64,000 bases of DNA from Litoribacterium kuwaitense. GTDB taxonomy: Bacteria > Bacillota > Bacilli > Bacillales > DSM-28697. The stretch's first letter is position 1; each line of letters starts with the position of its first letter. The DNA lies in NCBI RefSeq assembly GCF_011058155.1, contig NZ_JAALFC010000006.1, positions 1 through 64,000 on the forward strand, in the 5' to 3' direction. The notes below the pieces were generated by a model. That model made no database searches, was not told the DNA's origin, and worked only from the letters and a program-made list of their open reading frames with translations. A program made the translations under genes and the position numbers. Below, in pieces: positions 1 through 9,369 of this stretch.

Positions 1-617
1 TCGAAGCAAACGGCATGGTATATGACACGAATGCTTGAAGGGGTTATGGCTGAAGGAACGGGTGCAGGTCACGGCTATGGGGGAGCGATTGCCGGAAAAC
101 AGGAACGACACAATATGATGCCGTCCAAGGAGGAAATCGAGACCTATGGTTTGCCGGCTATACGCCCAAATGGACCGGTGTCGTCTGGATGGGGTACGAC
201 AAAACGACTACAGAGACATACATCAATGAAGGTAGTCAGGCGGCAACGAAGCTCTTCACGTCTGTCCTTCCAGAAGATCATGAAGCACTTGCTTTCCAAA
301 AGCCAGCTGGTGTGAGTGATATGGAAGAACCAGTGCACCTTGCAGACATAAACGATTTATCCGTCGATGATACATTCCACTTGTTTGATTGGAATCGAAT
401 GGAGTTGTCTTGGACACCACAGGAAGACGAGCGCGTCATATATCGAGTCTATCAAAAAACAGCGGACGAGCACCGGATGATTGGTGAAGTGACAGGAAAA
501 GGCTCTTATACCCTCTCGCATCTGCCTGCGTTTTTTTCGGGAAGCTTTTATGTTGTGCCTTATAACCCACAAACAAAGCTCGAGGGAAAACAGTCTAATG
601 TCGTAGAGGTGTCTTAA
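1..617 (+). CDS. Class A penicillin-binding protein, C-terminal part (partial, frameshifted)
   Basis: This is the 3' end of a bifunctional peptidoglycan synthase; the start lies outside the window. The first frame encodes the transpeptidase stretch TAWYMTRMLEGVM...AGK. The next frame continues with TGTTQYDAVQGG, then FAGYTPKWTGVVWMGYDKT, and a C-terminal beta-rich tail of about 100 residues. The join falls inside the active-site KTG motif: the run at 96-99 has four A where five restore GK-TGTTQ. Because both flanks are conserved, a missing base in the read is more likely than a real pseudogene. In B. subtilis pbpF lies beside hemEHY, which makes a pbpF-like gene possible, but the paralogue cannot be decided from the C-terminus alone. 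Confidence 0.8.
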
Positions 618-659
618 GTGACGTTACATGTTACACGATGATCGGAGGAGATGGGGGAC

Positions 660-2851
660 TTGAATAAAGCATTTCAGGAAGAAAAGGTACGGCTGGAAGC
701 TGTGCTTCACGTGATCGCTAAGCAACACAAAGCGATTTATGAAGAACTAGAAGCGTATCGTGCGGATTTACAAATGGATCGCAAGCATTTTGGGATGGGC
801 TGTCAATTGATAATTCAAGCTGGGAAAGCAAGATGGAAACTTCTGTCGAAATTCGCTCAAAAGCAGTTGAGCTCAAGCGGCTTGAAGATACGTATCGGCA
901 AAAAAGGGATGCCTATGTGAGGCTTGAGAAGCAATTAAATACACCATACTTTGGACGGGTCGATTTTCAGGAGCAAGGAACAAAAGAGGTTGAGCAGCTG
1001 TATATAGGGACATTTTCTCTCCGTGATGAACACGGCGAGCTCCTCGTCTACGATTGGCGAGCCCCTATCTCGAATTTGTTTTATAATACGGTGACTCTTG
1101 GCGAAGCGTCGTTTCCTTCCCCCGCGGGTACTGTTCGTGGTGACGTGCATTTAAAAAGACAAATTGATATTAAACGAGGCGAGCTGTTGCATGTCTTTGA
1201 TACCGAAGTGACCGTTGGAGATAAAATGCTAGAATCACTTGCTGGTGAAGCTTCAGATACGAAGATGAAAACGATTGTAGCGACGATTCAAAAAGAACAG
1301 AACGATATCATCCGCGGTCAGTTGAAAACGACGATGGTCGTTAACGGTGTCGCCGGCAGCGGAAAAACGTCTATAGCACTGCAAAGGGTCGCTTATTTGC
1401 TTTATTCATATAAAGACAAGCTCACACATGAAGACTTTCTTTTACTGTCACCCAACCCAATGTTTAGAGAATACTTGTCTAATGTACTGCCACAGCTCGG
1501 TGAAAAAAATATCCACCAGCTCATGCTGTATGATCTTATGGTTCAGTTAAGTGGAAAAGAAAACAAAGTCGAACATCCATATGACTTTTTAGAACGGACA
1601 CACCGACAGTCTTCGAGTACTGCGAGCGATGCCGTTTATGCATTTAAGACGTCAATGGCTTTTGTTCATTTAGTCGAAGCGTATGTGAGATCACTCAAAG
1701 ACAAAGGTCCAGTTTTTCGCGATATACGGATTGAAGACAAAGTGCTGCTGTCTGCTGCTTTTCTACAAAAGACATTTAAAGACATGCCGCTTGACCAGCC
1801 GATCAGCGAGCGGTTACAACGCTTAAAAAAAGAGGTAAGGCAGCGACTGGCGCATATGGAAAAGCAGGTGTTTCAAAAGCATTTAAATCGCCTGCAAAAC
1901 CGTGACGATTATGTTGGTGAAGAAAGTGAATTGAAGCAACGGAGTAAAAAGTATGCTCGCCGGTTAATGCAGTCAGCGCTTACGCAAGTACAACAATTGA
2001 CGTTTATTGATTTTTATCGCACTTACACGCAAATGTACTCACAAGAGCTACCAGACATTGCACATTGGGACGACATATCACGTCAATCACTCGCAGCGCT
2101 TCAAAAAGGTCAGCTTCCGTACGCAGAAGCCGCTGGGTTGATTTATATGAAGAATGTGTTGCTCGATCGGCGGTCTTATAAAGAAAGACAGGTCATGGTT
2201 GATGAAATGCAAGATTACACGCCAATTCAACTACGCTTGCTTACGCACTATTTTCCTAGAGCGCAGTTTACGCTATTTGGGGACATTCATCAGGCAATTT
2301 TTCGATTTCCTACCGAGGACGACCCATTTGCTAAATTTCGCACGCTCTTCGGAGAAGTTCAAGTATCATCTTTGTATACGAGCTATCGATCGACGAAACC
2401 AATCGTCTCTTTTGCGTCAAATCTGTTACCTCAACCGATTCGGATGGAGGCCATTGATCGACCGGGAAAGCCACCTGTAGTTCAGCAGTTTTCGGATGAG
2501 AGCGAATGGGAGGAGCAGGTTTGTCAAGCGATTCAAGAATGGGAAGGTGAGGGGCTACAAACTTTTGCGATCGTTGCGAAGCATTCTAACCAGGCAGAAA
2601 AGCTCTATCAAGTGCTACAGCCTCATCTCGATTGCCAGCTCATTTCGAAAACATCTTCTTCAATATACAAAAAGATTGCCGTCATCCCATCTTATATGAG
2701 TAAAGGGCTAGAATTTGATGGCGTTATCGTCGCGGATGCCGGGGAAGCCTATTATAACGATACACAGGATCGATACTTGCTTTATACGATTTGTACGAGA
2801 CCACTTCACCGGTTGCTCGTACTGCATCAATCGTCTTTTCAAGCTCAATAA
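660..2851 (+). CDS. helD: HelD-type UvrD/Rep-like helicase, RNA polymerase recycling factor (frameshifted)
   Basis: This is an SF1 helicase-like protein; family members of this type use ATP to remove stalled RNA polymerase from DNA. The N-terminus is a charged coiled coil, followed by YDWRAPISNLFY, the Walker A VAGSGKTSIALQR, the Walker B-like VMVDEMQDY, and late motifs such as SYMSKGLEFDGVIV. The first 40-odd codons are in another frame: the T run at 788-791 has four T, and a fifth gives HFWDGLSIDNSSW joined to KMETSVEIRS. I chose TTG at 660 because GGAGGAG (644-650) sits nine bases upstream; ATG 651 nearly touches that site. Followed by a hairpin terminator. Confidence 0.85.
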
Positions 2852-2859
2852 TTGGTGCT

Positions 2860-2894
2860 AAGGAGGGACGCATTTGCGTTGCCTCCTCTTTTTG
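2860..2894 (+). terminator. Intrinsic terminator after helD
   Basis: GGAGG and CCTCC arms enclose an inner ACGC/GCGT pairing, followed by CTTTTT. It begins eight bases after the helD stop. Confidence 0.75.
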
Positions 2895-2965
2895 AGATAC
2901 TTTTAAAGCATTCAGTCTATTAGGCGTCACATGTGATATTAAACGACACATCCTAGGTGAACGGT

Positions 2966-3829
2966 ATGGAACATAAAAAGAAACGTACGCTATATAAGCT
3001 GTTAAGGAGACTCATTTTAGTACCTATTGGCGCTATGATTATTGCCATTGGCTTAGAAATCTTTCTCGTGCCTAATGAAATTATTGATGGTGGAATTACG
3101 GGGATTTCCATTATGCTTTCAACATTGACGCCAGGTGACCTTGGCTTATACTTGTTTCTGTTAAATTTACCATTTGTATTTTTAGGATACTCACAGATGG
3201 GAAAGACGTTTGCACTCACGACCCTTTTCGGTATCTCTTGTTTAGCCGTCAGCACTTATATGCTGCACTCAGTTCCAGCGTTTGTCGATGATACATTGCT
3301 TGCTGCTGTATTTGGAGGCTTGCTCGTTGGTTTTGGAGTAGGATTGGTGATTAGAAACGGTGGAACGACAGACGGGACGGAAGTGCTCGCGGTATTATTT
3401 ACGAAAAAAACGTCGTTCTCTGTCGGAGAGATCATCATGTTTATGAATATCTTTATCATTTCAGCGGCGGGTTTTGTTTTTAATTGGGAAAGTGCGCTTT
3501 ATTCGATGATTGCTTATTTTATTGCTTATAAAATGATTGACGCGACGGTGGCCGGAATGGATGGCTCGAAATCGGTATGGATTATTTCCGAAAACGCACA
3601 TACGATTGGTGAAGCGATTAATGAGCAGCTTGGTCGAGGGGTCACTTATTTATACGGGGAAGGTGCTTTTTCAGGCGATAATAAAAAAGTTATCTTTACC
3701 GTCATTACACGTGTTGAAGAATCAAAACTACATAATCTTGTGGAAGAGATTGATGAGGACGCATTTCTAGCTGTAGGTAACATTCAAGATGTCAAAGGCG
3801 GACAGTTTAAGACGAAGGACATCCATTAA
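2966..3829 (+). CDS. yitT: YitT-family membrane protein (DUF2179)
   Basis: A 287-residue protein with a basic N-terminus (MEHKKKRTLYKLLRR), about five to six hydrophobic segments over residues 20-190, and a soluble C-terminal domain of the DUF2179 type (roughly residues 215-285, ending in VGNIQDVKGGQFK). The motif RNGGTTDGTEVLA is typical of the family. The transport or signalling role of YitT proteins is not settled. I placed the start at ATG 2966 behind AGGTGA (2955-2960); GTG 2957 overlaps that ribosome binding site. It is convergent with a yitU-like gene, a pairing also found as neighbours in B. subtilis. Confidence 0.85.
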   Translation: MEHKKKRTLYKLLRRLILVPIGAMIIAIGLEIFLVPNEIIDGGITGISIMLSTLTPGDLGLYLFLLNLPFVFLGYSQMGKTFALTTLFGISCLAVSTYMLHSVPAFVDDTLLAAVFGGLLVGFGVGLVIRNGGTTDGTEVLAVLFTKKTSFSVGEIIMFMNIFIISAAGFVFNWESALYSMIAYFIAYKMIDATVAGMDGSKSVWIISENAHTIGEAINEQLGRGVTYLYGEGAFSGDNKKVIFTVITRVEESKLHNLVEEIDEDAFLAVGNIQDVKGGQFKTKDIH

Positions 3830-3850
3830 GTCAATCGGATCGATTGATGC

Positions 3851-3891
3851 GATCCAAAGCGGTTTTCCATGATAGAAAACCGCTTTGGATC
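3851..3891. terminator. Perfect 17-bp inverted repeat between convergent genes
   Basis: Arms 3851-3867 and 3875-3891 are exact reverse complements around a seven-base loop (CATGATA). There is no clear T run on either side, so it may be a factor-assisted bidirectional terminator or an RNA-stabilising hairpin separating yitT from the convergent HAD gene. Confidence 0.55.
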
Positions 3892-3898
3892 TGCCGAG

Positions 3899-4717
3899 TT
3901 ACTTTGTCCAGTTCGCTTCGATCCAAGCAATGACTTCGACAAGCGCATGCTCATCGTTGCTACAGCATTGATACGGAGCACATTGCAAAATGGGTCCACA
4001 AGCATTTGACACCGCAAAACCAGCGCCGGCAGTTTCAAGCATCACTTTGTCGTTCATATTGTCCCCGACGGCGCACACCCGCTCTATCGGGATCTGTAAA
4101 GAAGCAGCCAGCTTTGTCAGTGCTTTTCCTTTAGATACCGCTGGCGGTAGCAACTCTAAAAACATCGCATCTGACCTGACGTAATGTCCGATCGGTGTCT
4201 CTTCAGGTGCTTCCAGCTCCATTTGGTCGATTCTTTCATGCTCATCGACGAAAATGACTTTTTGCCATGGCTGCGGCACGTCAACAAGTGAATTGACTTT
4301 TTCACTCGTAAATCGCTCAACGCGGAGGTGTTCATCAATTAAGCGGTGGTGACGAGCGATATACAGCACGCCGTCATGATAAATTTCTGTCCCGCAGGTT
4401 GGATAAATCGACATATAATTTTTCGTCAGTTCAACCGCATGATTTGAGAGTGTTTCTTGATATAATACCTTGTTTGTATGTAAGTCAAATATGGTGCCGC
4501 CATTATAAAAAATACCAGGTGCGTTTATCGTGACATCATTAAGGTAATGCATTGCCGATTCAGGCATGCGGCCTGTTGCTAATGTAAAGGTGCCACCATG
4601 TTCGACAAAATAGTCAATCGTCTTTTTATTTTCACGGCTGATTCGTTTATCTGAGTCTAGCAGCGTACCATCCATATCGGATACGAGTAAGATTCCAGAA
4701 AATTTTTTATCCTTCAA
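3899..4717 (-). CDS. HAD-superfamily Cof-type phosphatase, YitU-like
   Basis: A 272-residue HAD phosphatase with the full motif set: SDMDGTLLD (motif I), TGR (motif II), SKGKAL (the motif III lysine) and GDNMNDKVML (motif IV). The size and cap arrangement fit the Cof/YitU group, some members of which dephosphorylate sugar phosphates, FMN or the riboflavin intermediate 5-amino-6-ribitylamino-uracil phosphate; the substrate cannot be read from sequence. TTG at 4717 is preferred because AAGGAAG lies at a proper distance upstream, whereas GTG 4726 abuts it. Confidence 0.82.
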   Translation of the reverse strand: MKDKKFSGILLVSDMDGTLLDSDKRISRENKKTIDYFVEHGGTFTLATGRMPESAMHYLNDVTINAPGIFYNGGTIFDLHTNKVLYQETLSNHAVELTKNYMSIYPTCGTEIYHDGVLYIARHHRLIDEHLRVERFTSEKVNSLVDVPQPWQKVIFVDEHERIDQMELEAPEETPIGHYVRSDAMFLELLPPAVSKGKALTKLAASLQIPIERVCAVGDNMNDKVMLETAGAGFAVSNACGPILQCAPYQCCSNDEHALVEVIAWIEANWTK

Positions 4718-5133
4718 GGCAATCACTTCCTTCTAGTGGTGATAATCTCACGTTACGGCCATTTGTTCAAGTCCTTTTCGTTGAATAAGCCCTTATGTGG
4801 CATAGGTCGTACGTTTCTTATATAATTGAATACGTTTCAATTGATCGACTTGAAAAAGTCGTTTCCGTATGTTGACCTTGAGGCTCACTCGTCCTCTCGT
4901 GACTTTTGCCTTCGCTCGCTTCTTTTTCCAGGATTAAAAATTATAGAAGAGTTGCTAAGCAGACGCTAAAAAGCTGTTGAAAAGAGTTAGCAAAGAGTTT
5001 ATCTATACTTTGCACCGGCTTGAAAAAAGTCGATTTCATGACAATCGCATACGAAGGCTGTTATCTTTATGAAAACTTCGTTACGATATAGTAAAGAAAA
5101 CGTGATGATTATCGTTGGAAAGGGGTCGTTTAA
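4718..5133. other. Intergenic region upstream of hemE
   Basis: About 415 bases without a convincing gene, lying between divergent genes. It must contain the hemE promoter: TATACT at 5004-5009 is a candidate -10, but no good -35 stands 17 bases upstream. Two similar segments, CTTGAAAAAGTCGTTTC near 4850 and CTTGAAAAAAGTCGATTTC near 5020, are imperfect direct repeats. The segment 4880-4930 weakly resembles part of the gap between gerPE and gerPF. Confidence 0.5.
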
Positions 5134-6189
5134 ATGGCGATCATAAATGATGCATATTTGCGGGCGTGCCGAGGGGAGTCGGCTCCGCACACACCTGTTT
5201 GGTATATGAGGCAGGCGGGTCGTTCGCAGCCTGAATATCGAAAAATTAAAGAGACCCACTCTTTAAATGAAATTACGTATGACCCAGAATTATGTGCTTA
5301 TGTCACGCGTCTGCCTGTCGAACAATATGGTGTAGATGCGGCAATTTTGTATAAAGATATTATGACGCCTCTCCATGGGGTAGGACTTAACGTTGAAATT
5401 CAAAGTGGCGTAGGTCCAGTCGTTGATGAGCCTGTACGAACGTATAAAGACGTGGAAGCGATCGGGCAATTAAATGCCAAAGAAAGCATTCCTTACGTAC
5501 TTGATACGATCCGTTTATTAAAAACGCAGCTCGACGTTCCACTTATTGGTTTTAGTGGGGCGCCGTTTACTTTGGCAAGCTATTTAATTGAAGGTCGTCC
5601 TTCCAAAAATTATCATCGTACGAAAGCGATGATGTATAGTGAGCCAAAGACGTGGTCTCTGCTGATGGAACGCCTTGGAGACATGGTTGTCACTTATGTC
5701 AAAGCGCAAGTAGACGCTGGCGTTGATGCCATTCAATTGTTTGACTCTTGGGTAGGCACTTTAAATGCGGAAGAATACCGCCGAGCGGTTAAGCCAGTGA
5801 TGCTTCGAATTGTTAAGGAAATTAAAGCGTTTGGTGTTCCAGTGACCATCTTTGGTGTCGGAGCAAGCCATTTAGCATTGGATTGGCATGATCTAGCTGT
5901 TGACGTCGTCGGATTGGATTGGCGTTTGCCAATTAATGAAGCACGCGGACTTGGGATTCAAAAAACAGTGATGGGGAATTTAGACCCAGCCTTGCTGCTA
6001 GCGCCATGGGACGTGATTGAATCGCGCGCACGTGCCATTATTGATCAAGGAGTGCAAACTGACGGCTTCATTTTCAATTTAGGCCATGGTGTTTTTCCAC
6101 AAGTGTCACCAGCTACTTTAAAAAAGCTAACGCAGTTTGTACATGCTTATTCTGAAGAAGCTAAAGCGAAAAGAGGCGATGTCCGTTGA
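5134..6189 (+). CDS. hemE: Uroporphyrinogen decarboxylase
   Basis: HemE decarboxylates the four acetate side chains of uroporphyrinogen III to give coproporphyrinogen III, in the cytoplasm. The 351 residues match the family length. The N-terminal signature [16 protein letters not shown], the substrate-pocket KDIMTPL and the late motif [12 protein letters not shown] are all present. ATG 5134 follows GGAAAGGGG at normal spacing. The stop overlaps the TTG start of hemH, so the genes are translationally coupled. First gene of hemEHY. Confidence 0.97.
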   Translation: MAIINDAYLRACRGESAPHTPVWYMRQAGRSQPEYRKIKETHSLNEITYDPELCAYVTRLPVEQYGVDAAILYKDIMTPLHGVGLNVEIQSGVGPVVDEPVRTYKDVEAIGQLNAKESIPYVLDTIRLLKTQLDVPLIGFSGAPFTLASYLIEGRPSKNYHRTKAMMYSEPKTWSLLMERLGDMVVTYVKAQVDAGVDAIQLFDSWVGTLNAEEYRRAVKPVMLRIVKEIKAFGVPVTIFGVGASHLALDWHDLAVDVVGLDWRLPINEARGLGIQKTVMGNLDPALLLAPWDVIESRARAIIDQGVQTDGFIFNLGHGVFPQVSPATLKKLTQFVHAYSEEAKAKRGDVR

Positions 6190-7118
6190 GTAAAAAAAGA
6201 ATTGGGCTACTCGTGATGGCATACGGTACTCCCTATGAAGAAAAAGATATTGAACCTTACTATACACACATTCGCAGAGGAAGAAAGCCGTCTCTCGAAA
6301 TGCTAGACGATCTAAAAAATCGCTACAAGGCGATTGGCGGCATCTCACCGCTCGCTAAAATAACGAAGGCACAGGCGGAAGCGTTGCAGGATGAGCTTAA
6401 TAAACGCTACGAAGATCGTGAATTTGTCCTATATATAGGCTTAAAGCATATTACGCCGTTCATTGAAGAGGCTGTCGATGCGATGAAAGCTGACGGAATT
6501 GAGGAAGCGGTCAGTATCGTTCTTGCGCCTCACTACTCGACTTTTTCAGTTAAGTCCTATAATGGAAGAGCACAAAAACACGCTGAAGAGATTAATGGAC
6601 CAACCATTACGTCTGTGGAAAGCTGGTATGAGGAGCCGAAGTTTATTCAGTATTGGGTCGATGCAATCGAAGCCGTTTATCAGGAGCTTCCGGCTGTCGA
6701 ACAGGACAAGTCTGTGTTGATCGTTTCAGCGCACTCCTTGCCAGAGAAAATTTTGCAGGATGGAGATCCTTATCCAGAACAGCTTCAAGCAACAGCACAG
6801 GCGATTAAAGAAGGTGCTCCTTCTGTAGGAGAGATAGCGATTGGGTGGCAAAGTGAAGGAAATACACCCGATCCGTGGCTTGGACCAGATGTCCAAGACT
6901 TGACGAGAGATTTATACGAATCACACGGATACGAGGCTTTTATTTATGCTCCCGTCGGATTTGTGGCTGATCATCTTGAAGTGCTTTATGACAACGATTA
7001 TGAGTGTAAGGTCGTCACTGATGAGCTCGGTGTGTCTTATTACCGGCCGCCGATGCCAAACACATCCCCTCAATTTATTGAAGCGTTGGCAGACGCCTGT
7101 CAGCGGAAGTTGACTTAA
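6186..7118 (+). CDS. hemH: Ferrochelatase (coproporphyrin III type, CpfC)
   Basis: A 310-residue class I chelatase that inserts ferrous iron into the porphyrin; in Firmicutes the substrate is coproporphyrin III. Motifs: [17 protein letters not shown] at the N-terminus, [10 protein letters not shown] with the catalytic histidine, and the C-terminal [13 protein letters not shown] carrying the conserved acidic residue. Like B. subtilis HemH it lacks the C-terminal Fe-S extension of animal enzymes. It starts with TTG overlapping the hemE stop by four bases. Confidence 0.96.
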   Translation: MSKKRIGLLVMAYGTPYEEKDIEPYYTHIRRGRKPSLEMLDDLKNRYKAIGGISPLAKITKAQAEALQDELNKRYEDREFVLYIGLKHITPFIEEAVDAMKADGIEEAVSIVLAPHYSTFSVKSYNGRAQKHAEEINGPTITSVESWYEEPKFIQYWVDAIEAVYQELPAVEQDKSVLIVSAHSLPEKILQDGDPYPEQLQATAQAIKEGAPSVGEIAIGWQSEGNTPDPWLGPDVQDLTRDLYESHGYEAFIYAPVGFVADHLEVLYDNDYECKVVTDELGVSYYRPPMPNTSPQFIEALADACQRKLT

Positions 7119-7132
7119 AGGAGCGTCGAACG

Positions 7133-8533
7133 ATGACAAAGAACATTGTCGTGATTGGAGGAGGGATCACTGGCCTTACAGCAGCGTATCGGTTAGAACA
7201 AGCTGCACGAGAGTCAAACGGCCAACTGTCATACACCTTATTAGAAGCGTCACCCCGTCTTGGAGGAAAGATTCGTACTTTGTATAAAGATGGCTTTATT
7301 ATCGAGCGTGGTCCCGATTCTTTTTTAGAACGAAAAACGAGCGCGGCCGAGCTATGTAAAGAAATAGGTCTTGAGGACGAGCTGGTCAGAAATACGACCG
7401 GGCAGTCTTACGTGTTGATTGACGAGACTCTCCATCCTATACCTAAAGGTGCAGTGATGGGGGTTCCGACATCATTTCGGCCTTTTATCACTTCAAAGAT
7501 GTTTACTCCTGTCGGCAAGCTGCGAGCGAGTGCTGATATCTTTATCCCTAAAAGCAATGAGACCGGTGACCAATCCGTCGGTGCATTTTTTCGGAGACGT
7601 CTCGGCGACCAAGTTGTCGATCATTTAATTGAACCTTTACTCTCAGGGATTTACGGAGGCAATATCGACCGATTGAGTCTCTTTGCGACCTTTCCGCAAT
7701 TTTATGAGGTGGAGCAAAAGAAGAGGTCACTCATTTTAGGAATGAAGCAATCCCGTACCAAGCCTTTACAAAAGAAGAAAGGTCAATTTCTGACGTTGAA
7801 AAATGGGTTGGAAACCATCGTTGAGCGTTTAGCTGAAGAATTGACACTTGGCGACATACGAACAGGAATGGCTGTTACAGATGTGGAGAGAAATGGCGAC
7901 CGGTATGACGTTCATACTGAGGAAGGTGTCATTCAAGCGGATGGTGTCATCTTTGCTGCAGGGCACAGAAACCTGTCAGAGGTCATAAAAGATGAAGCGA
8001 TCGTGCAACCGATTGTCGACATGCCTTCAGCCTCATTAGCGACGGTTGCGATGGCTTTTCGCGAGGAAGCCGTTGAAGGGCTAAAAGATGGCACTGGGTT
8101 TGTCGTTTCAAAGAAAAGCGACTATGACATTACCGCTTGTACATGGACGCAAAAAAAATGGCCGCATACAACTCCGGAAGGACATGTTCTCTTGCGTGCC
8201 TATGTAGGAAAACCAGGGAATGAAGGCATCATCGAGCAGTCTGATGATGCGATTGTCGGAATAGCGCTGCACGATTTGAAAAAAGTGATTCAAATTCATG
8301 AGGCACCCCTTTTCTCTGTCGTGACCCGTTGGAGACAAGCCACGCCGCAATATGTTGTTGGACATAAAGAACGAATTGAACAACTAAAATCAGCCTTGAA
8401 TGAGCACTATCTACGGTTTGTACTAGCTGGATCTTCATACGATGGTTTAGGCTTACCCGACTGCATTACACAGGCGAACAAGGCCGCAGAGACGATGCTG
8501 TCATTCGTTCAGGATAAAAAGATCTTATCTTAA
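7133..8533 (+). CDS. hemY: Coproporphyrinogen III oxidase (oxygen-dependent, CgoX/HemY)
   Basis: A flavoprotein oxidising coproporphyrinogen III to coproporphyrin III in the Gram-positive haem route. The N-terminal dinucleotide-binding motif VVIGGGITGLTAAYRLE binds FAD, and the C-terminal FAD contact FVLAGSSYDGLGLPDCI is intact. Length 466 residues, as in the family. ATG 7133 lies 15 bases after hemH behind AAAGGAG, making it the last gene of hemEHY before a strong terminator. Confidence 0.96.
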   Translation: MTKNIVVIGGGITGLTAAYRLEQAARESNGQLSYTLLEASPRLGGKIRTLYKDGFIIERGPDSFLERKTSAAELCKEIGLEDELVRNTTGQSYVLIDETLHPIPKGAVMGVPTSFRPFITSKMFTPVGKLRASADIFIPKSNETGDQSVGAFFRRRLGDQVVDHLIEPLLSGIYGGNIDRLSLFATFPQFYEVEQKKRSLILGMKQSRTKPLQKKKGQFLTLKNGLETIVERLAEELTLGDIRTGMAVTDVERNGDRYDVHTEEGVIQADGVIFAAGHRNLSEVIKDEAIVQPIVDMPSASLATVAMAFREEAVEGLKDGTGFVVSKKSDYDITACTWTQKKWPHTTPEGHVLLRAYVGKPGNEGIIEQSDDAIVGIALHDLKKVIQIHEAPLFSVVTRWRQATPQYVVGHKERIEQLKSALNEHYLRFVLAGSSYDGLGLPDCITQANKAAETMLSFVQDKKILS

Positions 8534-8539
8534 ATAGGC

Positions 8540-8576
8540 GACCCTGCTTTCTTTTTAGAAATGCAGGGTCATTTTA
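8540..8576 (+). terminator. Intrinsic terminator after hemEHY
   Basis: GACCCTGC (8540-8547) pairs with GCAGGGTC (8563-8570); the pairing extends inward through TTTC/GAAA and is followed by ATTTT. Confidence 0.8.
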
Positions 8577-8673
8577 ACGTTCTTCCGATCTGCTAACGTG
8601 TCATCATTTCCCAAAGATAACAATCATTATGGAACCTCTTACTCAGCCGTAAAGGTGATCAACAATAGGGAGA

Positions 8674-9369
8674 TCACAGGTCGTGTTTTGGCTTTGCGTT
8701 TAATAAGCCGTATACGTCTCGGTAACGCTTCAGCAAACGGAGCCATGCGGGTGAAAGCATTGTCAAAAAAATCACGTTGGATACTGCGTGAGCGGCATCA
8801 AACCAAATACTTTGCACATACGTAAAGGCGATCACTTCCCATGAGAGTGTATCTAAGAAAGGGAGAAGAACAGACAAGTTCATCCACCAACCGAATAGCA
8901 ATCCTGTCACAGCCCCGTATATCGAGAGCGGCGTTCTTAAAGTGAGGCGGTCGTGCCGCCCTAGCCATCCCGCACCAACCCCCATCATTCCCCAGGCGAC
9001 CATTTGAAAGGGCGTCCACAGCCCTTGACCGAGAAAAATATTTGATGCACAAGCTGCGACCGCACCGACTAAAAATCCTGCGGTCGACCCAAAAGTAACC
9101 CCTGTCATAATGACGACAAACGATGTTGCCTGAATAGAAGGAAGGGCAGCAAAGGGCAAACGCCCGAGGGCTGCAATGGCAGCCAAGCTCGACAGGAGGA
9201 CAACCTCCCGCGCTTCTAAGGCCCTTTGTTCCAAATGGAGAACGAAGCTCAGCAGTGTACCGACAAAAAGCATAACAATAGAAAGTCCGTATTTTGCATA
9301 CCACAGAAATAGTCCGGCGAGCGAAAAGGACAAAAAGGACAAGGAGAGCAGTATACGTTTTACGCCCAT
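8674..9369 (-). CDS. ECF transporter substrate-binding (S) component
   Basis: A 231-residue hydrophobic protein with about six to seven membrane segments, ending in a basic tail (LLKRYRDVYGLLNAKPKHDL). The pattern of a small membrane protein with aromatic-rich loops next to EcfA and EcfT genes identifies it as the S component that binds the vitamin. The substrate cannot be read from the sequence; the two DUF4430 proteins at the head of this module suggest a cobalamin-type ligand (inference). It is last in the minus-strand module and overlaps the ATPase gene by ten bases. Confidence 0.75.
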   Translation of the reverse strand: MGVKRILLSLSFLSFSLAGLFLWYAKYGLSIVMLFVGTLLSFVLHLEQRALEAREVVLLSSLAAIAALGRLPFAALPSIQATSFVVIMTGVTFGSTAGFLVGAVAACASNIFLGQGLWTPFQMVAWGMMGVGAGWLGRHDRLTLRTPLSIYGAVTGLLFGWWMNLSVLLPFLDTLSWEVIAFTYVQSIWFDAAHAVSNVIFLTMLSPAWLRLLKRYRDVYGLLNAKPKHDL

